Part shown: positions 1 through 8,537 of the stretch, piece by piece
Numbering within the stretch: the stretch's first letter is position 1
Layout: every line of letters starts with the position of its first letter
Assembly (NCBI GenBank): GCA_001953115.1
Contig: LSSL01007640.1
Location: 1 to 16,178, forward strand
Length of the DNA: 16,178 nt
Direction: 5' to 3'
DNA from: Smittium mucronatum
Lineage: Eukaryota; Kickxellomycota; Harpellomycetes; Harpellales; Legeriomycetaceae
The notes under the pieces: model-generated
What the model saw: only the letters and a program-made list of their open reading frames with translations
Told to the model about the DNA's origin: nothing
The model's database searches: none
Position numbers and translations under genes: made by a program

Positions 1-69
1 AAAAAAAAAATCTGAAAAAAAATAGTAATAAATTTTTATTGATTAAAACCTAAATTCAGATTCATAATA

Positions 70-103
70 TTTCAAAGATATAAATAACAAAATATCTTTG
101 AAA
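70..103. repeat. Perfect 11-bp inverted repeat (hairpin)
   Basis: TTTCAAAGATA at 70-80 is exactly complementary to TATCTTTGAAA at 93-103, with a 12-nt AT-only loop. In such AT-rich DNA short palindromes are common, but an 11-bp perfect stem containing G and C is less so. Function unknown; it could be a cruciform, a transcript terminus or a relic of a transposon end. Confidence 0.6.
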
Positions 104-117
104 GAGTATTTTAATTT

Positions 118-151
118 CTGATTTTTAAAAAACTATTTAATTTAAAATCAG
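118..151. repeat. Second hairpin, 8-bp stem
   Basis: CTGATTTT at 118-125 pairs with AAAATCAG at 144-151. It follows the 70-103 hairpin by 14 bases, so the two make a tandem of stem-loops. No function can be assigned. Confidence 0.45.
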
Positions 152-2347
152 TTTGATAGCAATAGGTTTGAGATATAATAAATCATTTTTGATGTGCTAT
201 ATTATTTGTTTTAAATTTAAATTTAGACGTTTTTGGAAACTATAAAATCTTAAAACGATCGTTTTTTGTATTTTAATCTTAAAAATATATTCCAATTACT
301 TTTTAACAATTTAAATTTGATTTTCTTTTCTAATTGAAACTAATCCCAGATCTGTTTGTATACGTTGAAAAAAAACTGTGAAAATAATAATATGATCATA
401 TCCTTTTTTATTGGCAATTTTTTTTGTCAATTAAAACGATTGAAAGCTGCTTCCAAAAAATTATTAAAACATAGAAAATGGTTTTTGAAATATCAATATA
501 CTTGAATTAACTATTTAGCTTTTTGGACTCTGTATACTTTCATAGGATAAAATGTATCGAAATATCCATTGAAGTTTTCTCCTGGTGTTTTTTAGGGTAG
601 TTTTATTTACCAAGGGTAAATATACTTGCTAATTAAGCGCGTTTTTAACTAAATTTTTTTTTTAAAAATATTGAGCTTATTTTTAGAGTATAAAAATGAA
701 TGAGCTTATAAAAAATATAAACCCTTCCAAAAAAAAATAATGACACAATCATTATTTGCCACAAAAATCATGCTTTTTTTATAATTAATCATATTTTTAT
801 TATATTTAGTCCATAGCTTTATAAGCAGCTTGCATTCCCAATTTTTGGAATACAAGCTTTTCAATTGTATTTTTATTATTATTTCTTTTCCCCATTATAT
901 ATTATTCTACTAAACCCTTTACTTGGTTAAATCCAAAAAAATAGGATCCTTACAAAAATAGTATGCGATAAGTTTTTTTCTTTTAAAATGAATTTTGATG
1001 CACTGATATCTGCTTGTGTGTCGAGTTGATATTTTTATCATAAAAATATTTAATTAAAAATATTAATTATCCATTCTCTTAAAAATCTTCCCACCTATTA
1101 AATCTCCCTTATTTCCGCTGATTCAAATCGATATTAAAAAATCATACTATTTTTTCTAAAAACCTGAATATATTTTATAGATTTTAACTTTTTTTACAAG
1201 GGATTTAATTAAAGTTTAATTACATTCAAAACCTCTTCATTTTATAAAAAAAATGAATAAAAAAAAACAAAATATATTGAAATTATAGAAAATACCTCCC
1301 AAAAAAATACTGTTATATTATTTATAAAAAAAAATAGTAAAAAATTACAATTATAATGCTGAATATCTAGAATAACTTTTTGTTATAAATAACAACTACT
1401 AATTCTGGTTGATTTTAACTTTAATGTTAATATTACTCTTAATTTTTGCTAATCTTATTTTTTCTAACATTAAATAGGTGGAAAAAAATATTATCCATCA
1501 GTTGATGTATTTTCTATTTCGGTTATTCAATTACAATATCGGATAATTTGTAATAGTTAAATTATCGACCTAAATAAATTATAAATATTTCACCAATATA
1601 AATTAATTTTAATCGTTTTTTTTACAATTTCTATAGAAATTTTAGAAAATTGGCTTATTTTATATTGTTTTCTTTTATATTTCCCCTTTCTTTTTTTGTT
1701 CTTTTTTTTGACTTTGACAAAAAAATCATCTTGTCTTATAATTTTCATTTCAAAAGAGATAGAATAAAGATATCTCTAATAAAATTTCAAAAGTTAATTG
1801 CTAATATATTTTAGCAAATAGAAGTTTTATTAAAAATTAGGTTCTCTGAAGGATATTAAAAAATCATGAATAAGTTTGCATATTGTATAAATTATTTATT
1901 TTATCTTTTATTATTAATGATTATTTTGGTTGTTTTAAATAAAAAAATTCAATTAATTACTATCTAACTCATTAAGCATTAAAGTAAAAAAAAAAGTATT
2001 CAATTTCGTTTTTATTTAATATTTTGTCTTATATATGCACTATCTATTCATATTCACTAAAATTAAAATAATTTAATTTGTTAACTGTTTAAAATTATTT
2101 AATAAAAAATAGAATTATTGTTTTTAGAGTCAAAATGGAATAAATGGAGGATTATTATAAACATCAGACTTTTTCACTATTTAAACAATTTTAAATGGTG
2201 GAATTTAAACGTAAATTTATAAATAAAAATGGTTAATCTTACTTAAATCAATAAATTTCCAACAAATTTTTTTTTTGCAATTTCAATGAAAAGTATAAAT
2301 TTGAGTCGAGGTATTTTATTAAGTAAAGTCGAATTTAAGGCTAAAGG

Positions 2348-2665
2348 TGTTTCGATCTGGTCAATCAGATTCCAAGATCGTGATCTGAAAGGCAGCTCAA
2401 CGAACTTTCATAATTAGTAGATTCCCAATAATATCTTTTCCAACGTGATTAGTTAAGTATAGCATGAAGTAATTGAAATCAATCAATATATTGGCTGAAA
2501 TAAACTTATGTCATTTCAGCATTACCCAATATCGGAAATACTGATTATTAATTATTATTTACTTTTCTTTGTATGAATTATTTTTCTAGCTAGTTTTTGA
2601 TTCTCTCTATTTTTCTAAAGTACGATTTTTACAATAAAACTTTTATAGTCTATATTATTTTCAAA
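2348..2665 (+). repeat. Probable solo LTR of the gypsy family
   Basis: This stretch resembles the three LTRs further right. It opens with TGTTTCG followed shortly by AATCAG, as the 3' LTR opens with TGTTACG then AATCAG. It also carries a block ATATTGGCTGAAATAA ... TTCAGCATTACCCAATATC that lines up with ATCTATTGGCTAAATTG ... TTCAGTATTATCCAAAAAC at 15638-15681, followed by a TTTAGC/CTCTC-type pyrimidine-rich stretch. No gag or pol follows, so if the call is right it is a solo LTR left by LTR-LTR recombination, or a truncated copy. The right boundary is uncertain because this copy is very diverged. Confidence 0.45.
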
Positions 2666-3108
2666 GGAAGAGAGAGAGATAGAGATTCAAAAAAAAAAGT
2701 TAAATCTAAAATAAATATACTTTGAAAATTTATAGATAAAAATAAGTAACTAAATCTGCACACAATTGGCTGAAATTAGATTAAGATAATTCAGATAATA
2801 GTTTTATCGACTATTCATATCTCATGATAAAATTTGGAAATAATAATGAAGCTTATATCATCATATAAGCAATAATATCATCTGTTGATTGACTAAAACA
2901 ATTTTATATCATCTTTTGGTCTTATTACCTAAAATAGTTAACATCGATAACTCAATTTTAACAGTTTTATAATGCTTTTTTGATCTTCTAACAATGAGTT
3001 AACTGATTTTTGCGAGTAAAAATGTCTTGGATTATTGATATTTAAAAGGCCTATTTTTTTTTGTATTATGGTTGATCTGCTGTGTTTCAATGGTAAGGAA
3101 ATAAAAAT
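2666..3108. other. AT-rich spacer with GA tract and palindrome
   Basis: No gene is visible. It starts with a GA-rich run (about 2667-2687) that looks like the inverted counterpart of the CT-rich run near 2601 inside the neighbouring LTR-like sequence. It contains a perfect stem-loop, GCTTATAT-catc-ATATAAGC, at 2851-2870. A short ATTGGCTGAAATTAG block near 2766 resembles the LTR core motif and may be another LTR scrap. Confidence 0.4.
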
Positions 3109-3119
3109 ATGGCAATTTC

Positions 3120-3137
3120 ATAAAAAATCTGATAGTT
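3120..3137. repeat. Target-site duplication, left copy
   Basis: ATAAAAAATCTGATAGTT here recurs at 3749-3766 with one mismatch (A for G). The two copies bracket the SINE-like insertion. A long, A/T-rich duplication of this kind is typical of target-primed reverse transcription by LINE machinery. Confidence 0.8.
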
Positions 3138-3748
3138 TTTTTTTTGTATCACGGAATTTTATTTTAATATAACTTCATTAAAAAATATACAAAAAAAATT
3201 TGAAAAAAAAGAAAAAGACGTATAGAAAAGACTAATATCCTAACTAAAATAAGCTCCTCTACCGAACTACCGGCTGCGTACCTACGGAAAAGGGTTCAAT
3301 CTACCAACAGAAAGACCCCCCTGGCATCGCTTCAAGTAGGCTGGATGACTGAGGTTACATGCAGTCATGAATTAAGCTCTTTGTCAATGAAAAACAGTTC
3401 ATTGAAGCTATTGAGCTCCTAGTCAGAGCCTAGTTCTAACAGGATTAATAAAATTAGGCTCCTACCCAAATGTGGGTTTGATCGACACTGTTTTCCCACA
3501 AATAGCTGTTAGATGCTGAGATCCGTCTGACTGTCGAACACTGGACTTGCGCACTAGACTATGTCTCAGCTGTGCTAAACGATCGGTTCCTCCTGTTTCG
3601 AGATGGTCCTCCTCTGGAATCGCTGTGCGCCATCTCCACTACTCCCAACCAAGAATAGTACATCGCTGCGTGAAATTTTAGTCTAGTGTACTTCAAAAAG
3701 AACAATATTAAGCCCCTAAACCAAGACAAGGTATTTCACTCTTAGGGG
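3138..3748 (-). mobile_element. SINE-like retroposed element with poly-A tail
   Basis: This 611-bp segment interrupts the left arm of the 124-bp repeat and is flanked by an 18-bp direct duplication. On the minus strand it starts with a hairpin (CCCCTAA/TTAGGGG, positions 3748-3742 with 3719-3713), has a 3' half that becomes AT-rich, and ends in a run of A (T run at 3138-3145), so it was inserted as a polyadenylated or A-tailed RNA. The section 3240-3690 is much richer in G+C than its surroundings. It contains several short perfect stems: 3384-3391 with 3398-3405, 3426-3432 with 3455-3461, 3515-3521 with 3564-3570, and 3600-3606 with 3630-3636. Pol III-like boxes on the minus strand are weak: TAGTCTAGTGCG at 3561-3550 and GATCAAACC at 3483-3475, spaced wider than in a tRNA. 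No convincing protein is encoded, though open stretches of about 60-75 codons occur. It could instead be a 5'-truncated LINE tail or a retroposed structured ncRNA. Confidence 0.65.
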
Positions 3749-3766
3749 ATAAAAAATCTAATAGTT
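3749..3766. repeat. Target-site duplication, right copy
   Basis: ATAAAAAATCTAATAGTT matches 3120-3137 at 17 of 18 bases and marks the 5' side of the inserted element on the minus strand. Confidence 0.8.
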
Positions 3767-3862
3767 ATTTGGAGAATCTGGCAATTATTTTGATAGCCTG
3801 AAAAAAAGGCACACCCTCTTTTAATTATCTGACTAATTTAGCAGTAATTTGCCAATAAAAGT

Positions 3863-5153
3863 AAAAATTTTATTTTATTTTATTCGTTTGTTTGTTTTTT
3901 TGTCTGATTTATGTTAGTACTGCACATCAGAAATATAGTGTATTAGATCTAAAAAAATGTACTGGGGTCAAAAAGCTATTTATCTTCCAACCACTTAACA
4001 CGTTTTCGTATACTTAAAATATTATAGTTATTAATTTTCTAGTTCAATTAAATTTTTTTAAGGATCTGCATAGGCTATCCTATAATAAATCAATGAAATA
4101 GCTGTAATTATGAGGCTTCAGTATTAATAGAACCTAGGATGTGTTTAATAAGGAAATTAAATATTTCTTTTTAACCCTACCCCCCCCCTTCTCCCAATCC
4201 ATTTCAAGTTGATGATATGCTATATACGATGTTTTTGAGTTATTAAAACCCTAAAATAAGTCATCACTGCATTGATAGTTACATGTATAAGTATTAAAAA
4301 AATAAATTAAAGGGGCTTATTACAATAATTCAAATTATCATTTTTCATTAAAAAATAAATTGATCAACTTGAAGCGATATGTTTTCATAGATATTTTATA
4401 ATTTATATTATTTATTCAAGCTATTTTAAATAAAAAATAACTTATACAGGCATTAATGTTACTTTTAAAACACCGAAAATAATACAATTATAAACATGAA
4501 TTTTCGGAGATTTTATTTCTGATAAGGATAAAAAACTCTAAAAAATTTAGTAAAAAATTAATTTTTACCGAATATATGATAACACTTAGAATCACAGTTT
4601 TTCTTCTTAAACTCTAAAAATCTTTTTGCAGCCATAAAATTTTTTTTACTGTGTATATAAACTAATCAGGAATTAGAATTAAATCCCAGAACAGTAAATT
4701 GATATCATTTCTTCCCTGTATTTGATTAGGAACACTATTGTTCGATGCATTTTTTGAGGTTATCTGACCTATTCAACCATAATGTTATAAAAAATAAACC
4801 GTTTAACTAAATAAGACAAAGAAAAAGACAAATACAAAAAAATATTTTTACTATAATAAATGTGACATGCATTGATAATATGAATTCACATATATTAATT
4901 GAAAAATGGATATATAGACTTACCTGAAGCTCTAGAGAATAATATCGAATATTTTTGAAATGAATTATATAAAATAATCGAGTAAGATAATTTAAAAATC
5001 AGTATGTTCACTCTCAATAACATCAAAAATATATTAGAAATTTTTTTCCTGAAGCAATTTTTTTTGCTATAGTTTTAGTGATAATTTCCATTTTTTCTAA
5101 TACGTATAATATCGGATATCTCATTGGCAGATTTTAAAAATGTGTCCAATTTC
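3863..5153. other. AT-rich interval between the inverted arms, no gene
   Basis: If the arms are terminal inverted repeats of one transposon, a transposase would be expected here. I see no open frame of useful length and no transposase motif on either strand. The interval includes an unusual C homopolymer with CT flanks (about 4180-4195) inside otherwise AT-rich sequence. It is either a fully eroded transposase region, a non-autonomous interior, or ordinary spacer between two MITE copies. Confidence 0.5.
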
Positions 5154-5277
5154 ACTTTTATTGGCATATTATTGCTAAAATAGTCAGATAATTAAAAGAG
5201 GTATCCACATTTTTCAAGTTATCAAAATAATCTTCAGATTCTCTAAATAGCTATCAGATTTTTTATGAAATTACCAT
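5154..5277 (-). repeat. Right arm of the 124-bp inverted repeat (uninterrupted)
   Basis: Read on the minus strand this repeats the left arm: ATGGTAATTTCATAAAAAAT at the outer end, a central AATTATCTGACTATTTTAGC, and ATGCCAATAAAAGT at the inner end. It contains the site CTGATAGCTATTT unbroken, and so shows what the left arm looked like before the SINE-like insertion. Confidence 0.8.
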
Positions 5278-5559
5278 GAAGTTACTATTTAACCGCACTT
5301 AAATGCACTTTTCGATAAAGGAAATGAAGCAAAAAATTTAGTGTAATTTTTAGCAAAAGAATTTTCAGTAGCTTTGATTCTTATTTTTTTCGATATTTTA
5401 GTCAGATTATTTTCGGAATTAGCCTTGCTGTCATATAAACTCTTCTTTTATTATGTCTGAAATCCCAAATAAGAATATATTTTTTATGTGCATGCCTTGG
5501 CTTTGATTTATGCTTCATTTAATTTTGGAATTTTTATGTCATTCTCTCTGAAATCCCTC
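5278..5559. other. No gene seen
   Basis: AT-rich sequence without a recognisable feature. It lies downstream, on the minus strand, of the RNase H fragment at 5560-6041, so an integrase relic might be expected here. I could not find zinc-finger or D,D(35)E motifs. Confidence 0.5.
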
Positions 5560-6041
5560 CATAAATCTTCAGCCGGCTCATTACTAGGCCTTTTATTTGA
5601 TTTATCAAGTATTTATAAACAATTAAGGTGTAATTCTATCCGTATATCTTTTACGAGAATTTGGATTTTTCAGAGAAGAAACCAGAGCGCAATGGATGGA
5701 ATTAAATTCATAAAAATTCCATGAACATAATGATGAAAATTTTCAAATTATTAAACAATGGTTAAGGCATATTTATCCGATGTGCAGTTGTTTATTTATG
5801 CGGCTATAGGTTTACTGTTTGCATCCATATACATTATATAGAATATATTTTATCTGGATTTTCCAAAACAGGAGCAGTGTTCATTGAATATATGAGAGTC
5901 TAAAACACAGTTTCCCAGTCTGGATTTAATTCAGATGGAGTTATTTTTTTAGAAGCTTGTAATGAGGTGCGGTAATATAAATCAAATTTTTGATGAAAGA
6001 GTTGCAGAATGAGACCATTCAAAGTATTCATAGCTCATTAT
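5560..6041 (-). pseudogene. Ty3/gypsy pol fragment, RNase H region (different lineage)
   Basis: Reading the minus strand, fragments in shifting frames match the end of a gypsy reverse transcriptase and its RNase H. A stretch with KKITPSELNPDWETVF (about 5952-5902) and TAPVLENPDK (about 5880-5850) corresponds to the usual thumb-to-RNase H junction. It is followed by KPIAA, INKQL, then CALVSSLKNPNSRKRYTDRI (about 5700-5635), which corresponds to the RNase H end where DHKAL, NPNSR and RW motifs sit. A block ending in MSRL (about 5580-5570) occupies the position of the ADALSRL-type end. The frame is broken by stops and indels. The KNPNSR type of wording is absent from elements 1 and 2, which instead have PRGGIARW and PRGRVAR, so this is a separate gypsy lineage in the opposite orientation. 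Its 5' side ends at 6041, where element 1's LTR begins, so it was probably interrupted by that insertion. Confidence 0.6.
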
Positions 6042-6378
6042 TGTTATTCAAGTGATCAGCCAGGAATATTATTTGCCAATTAAGCCAATAAAAATCCGGT
6101 ATTGGTAGCAATCAAATGATACCACTTGCAGCTCAATTGAATAAGTGTTTCATTTGATATACTTCATAGTTAATCTATTGGCTGAAATTAATGCATCAAT
6201 TATGCAATATCATTTCTCAAAATTACTGTAATATCTAAGATGATTTATTTTATTATAAATTTTTTGTTTTCTTATATATCTTTCTGAATATCTCTCTTTT
6301 TATTTAGCTTCTCTTTTTTACTATTATATTTAATATAACCCATTAAGACTTTAAAAACTTAAAATTCGCGGAAAACCC
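6042..6378 (+). repeat. 5' LTR of element 1
   Basis: It begins TGTTATTCAAGTGATCAGCC, comparable with TGTTACGAAAATCAGCC at the 3' LTR of element 2. It shares the core AATCTATTGGCTGAAATTAA, an ATTTAGCTTCTC pyrimidine block and the ending CTTTAAAAACTTAAAA before GAAAACC. It is far more diverged from the other two LTRs than they are from each other. Boundaries are set by alignment by eye; the left end is supported by the break in the minus-strand RNase H fragment. Confidence 0.6.
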
Positions 6379-6557
6379 TATAGATATTTTTAGTTACCAT
6401 TTAGCTCTACTTTAGCTCTCTTTTTAATACGCTTTCTGTAATTATACTGCCTCTCTTCTTGTTTTCTATCACGGCTTACCAAACTATTTAAGTTTCAGAA
6501 GACCAAAATTTTGAGGTCTAAATCAGTTACGATAGCCTCAAAACTTAAAATTACCGA
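6379..6557 (+). other. Leader of element 1 with competing hairpins
   Basis: This untranslated stretch lies between the LTR and the first gag ATG. A primer-binding site is not recognisable. It contains AGACC/GGTCT (6500-6504 with 6515-6519), and TTTTGAGG/CCTCAAAA (6509-6516 with 6536-6543), which share bases and cannot both form. TTTCAGA at 6493-6499 also occurs just before gag in element 2 (10662-10670), so this part of the leader is conserved between copies. Confidence 0.4.
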
Positions 6558-7665
6558 ATGAAGCAACGGCTTGCAGCATCAGATATTTAGCTCAACCATT
6601 TGGTTTCCAAGAATGAATCACTGATTAAAAAAGTGAAGGGGCAGAGTATAGACATTGCAACACTCAAAAAACAACTAAAACCCGAGTTAAAAACACGAAC
6701 AGACTTCTAACTGTAATATAGGAGGAGAAATTACAATTGTTTTCCCGCAAAAATAACCTTGCTCTCCGCAAAGCTGACTTTTATCGACGCCAGGCTGAAG
6801 AGGAAACAAATCCCAGAGCTTTTGATGTAAAAATTGGTCCCTATCAATCAAAAAATATACATACAGATTTCAATGAATCGACTAATGGATTTCCGCGTTG
6901 AGCCAGCTGGGTAGAAGACCTGTTTTACAACTATCATCAACTATCGAAATTCAACCAACGGGTGACGATTTCAGACTCTTTTAAGAGATATTCACGTATT
7001 TGGTATGACTCAGAGCCAGATAACAGTACTGCGTTTTGGCCTTCGATTTAAGACACTTTAATTCGTCAATTAGACGAATAAATCCTGTTAAAAACACTTT
7101 AAAGACTGTGGCTTTAATTAAATAAACTTGTTGTTCTGAATTAAGCATCTTTATTCAGATAATCCGGCCAGAAATCCAGTTGATAGCCAAAATTGACAAT
7201 AATCTAGCTGTAACTATGATTCAAAAGCAAATAAACTCGGAAATTCGTGGATACATTCCTGATATTTGGAGTGAATAATTATCTCACTTTGAATGGAGAT
7301 CAAGACTACAATTCTAGGAAATGCAGTATAAAACATCAAGTATTTCCCAAGTACAATCCAGCAACAAAAATAATAGTGCCATAGACTTAGAAATTATCTC
7401 AGCACCAATTGGACTCCAAGTTCAGTTCTATCAGTCCACCTCACCTTTCCTCTCTCTTCCACGATTTCTGGGTGTTTTTCGACAGCATAACAAGTTCACT
7501 CACAGTCCAGGGAGCACAAATATGAATAGGGCTCAGTTTTTCGAATGCGTTAATAATTCCAACCGTTTTACCGGCGAGAAGAAAGAGCACACCAAAAATG
7601 TGAGCTTCAAAACAATAACTACCGAAGATTTAACGCCATTGAGCCAACATATAGCATCAGCATAA
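6558..7665 (+). pseudogene. gag: Degenerate gag of element 1
   Basis: Gag would form the capsid of the retrotransposon particle. A possible start is ATG at 6558 (MKQRLAASDI, then a stop). A lysine-rich helical stretch follows (KNESLIKKVKGQSIDIATL). After a frameshift comes the capsid core with ASWVEDLFYNYHQL and IWYDSEPDN (about 6902-7055), and in a third frame a stretch ending IRGYIPDIWSE near 7276. These correspond in order to the gag blocks of element 2 (VLDSLKGEVRS, YDASPD, then IQQICPGIKIL). The last 114 codons (7321-7665) are open but unlike known families. In another frame, 7611-7652 reads NNNYRRFNAIEPTY, which has the exact spacing of a CX2CX4HX4C zinc knuckle with all four ligands replaced. 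Several stops and at least two frameshifts make it non-functional. Confidence 0.65.
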
Positions 7666-8537
7666 AAACATTAGGAAACAAACAAGTATAGAGATAGGGA
7701 GAAACTCTATTCTGAAAAATCGCTTAAAGTCTACCAAAACACCCAAAAATCTAAAAATTAAATCCTTTTCGAGTCCTCTGAATACCGAAACTTACCTGTT
7801 TAACAAATAAAAACTGCGTTCAAAATTTTTAGCATCACGAATACCATCATGAAAATTTACTCTAGAAAAACTATCAACAAAACCACAGAAAAAAAAAATT
7901 TGCACATGCGTGAAAAAATTTTCTTCAAAATAAAAACATCAATAGAAAATACAGATTTAATTGTCCTATTATACCCTGGGTCGCAAACAGTGTAATGAAT
8001 GATGGCATCTCACAAAATGAAGCTGCGCATCAACACAAAAACTTTTAAAACTACAATCGAGAAATAACAGCTTCGTTAATACTCTGAGAATGATGACCGC
8101 TGATCTGTGTTTTGTAAAAAAAGTCTTCAAAAATAAAATATAATAATGAATTTGCAGCCTTGAGACATAGTTTTAGGCAGAAAATTCATATTTGTGTCTA
8201 AAGCCATATACAAACCAACATCAATTACAATTTAGTCTCAAAATAAAACATCCACAAAAAATTCAAGATGAAGCCTGGTTGTCTCGGATCCATTTAATGG
8301 GCTCCAATAGTGCTGGCTTCAAGCGCAATCTATTGAATTACAAAAGCAGATTCTGATATATCAGATATTCTACGATATGTGGCAAGCCTGTTTTATCCTA
8401 AGTCAAAATTTATCAAAAATGAATTTACACATCGGCTACTACTGAAAAACGACCAGAAAGTGCACGCAATAATGTGACGATATTTTCTCGTTGAAACAAG
8501 CACACTCAAAAAAAATCCCCATGAGCTATAAAAAAAG
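7666..8537 (+). pseudogene. Degenerate protease region of element 1
   Basis: This would be the retropepsin that cleaves Gag-Pol. The recognisable core is LIVLLYPGSQTV (about 7957-7989), matching the LLDSGSQ-type active site of gypsy proteases, but the catalytic Asp position is Tyr (TAC at 7972-7974). Downstream, LSRIHLMGSNSAGFKRN from about 8279 sits where the ILGxDF flap-proximal motif belongs. Between and around these blocks, 7666-7950 and 8400-8537 show no firm motif. Element 2 has the same Tyr at the same place. Confidence 0.55.

Larger units (their letters stand above)
1..2347. other. AT-rich stretch without a recognisable gene
   Basis: This stretch is dominated by A and T runs and is dense in stop codons in every frame. 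I found no protein family, tRNA or rRNA signature. The only structure I can point to is the pair of hairpins listed separately near the left end and short A or T homopolymers. Ancient transposon remnants too mutated to recognise are possible but not supported by anything visible. Confidence 0.7.
3109..3862 (+). repeat. Left arm of a 124-bp inverted repeat, split by an insertion
   Basis: The arm consists of 3109-3137 plus 3767-3862. Joined across the insertion it is nearly the same as the reverse complement of 5154-5277, with about one mismatch in six to seven bases by eye. It begins ATGGCAATTTCATAAAAAAT and ends TTTGCCAATAAAAGT. Two readings fit: the arms are long terminal inverted repeats of one DNA transposon about 1.5 kb long (without the insertion), or they are two independent copies of a ~124-bp MITE in opposite orientation. 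Each arm starts with TGGCAATTT and carries AATTTGCCA near its other end, which favours a small self-contained MITE. No clear target duplication flanks the outer ends. Confidence 0.75.

Noticed and set aside
1080..1490. Inverted repeat around CCACCTATT and AATAGGTGG as MITE ends
   Set aside because: The match does not extend beyond about 12 bases and no flanking duplication is visible.
3240..3690. Ribosomal RNA or tRNA gene in the GC-richer block
   Set aside because: No conserved rRNA segments and no cloverleaf found; the Pol III-like boxes are poorly spaced.
3713..3748. HDV-like self-cleaving ribozyme at the 5' end of the SINE-like element
   Set aside because: A 7-bp terminal stem exists, but the other helices of the double pseudoknot and the catalytic C junction could not be identified.
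3742..3748. Telomeric repeat TTAGGG
   Set aside because: A single copy only, and it forms one side of the terminal hairpin of the inserted element.
5488..5724. 78-codon plus-strand open frame
   Set aside because: It lies opposite the minus-strand gypsy RNase H relic and shows no family signature; it is a shadow frame.
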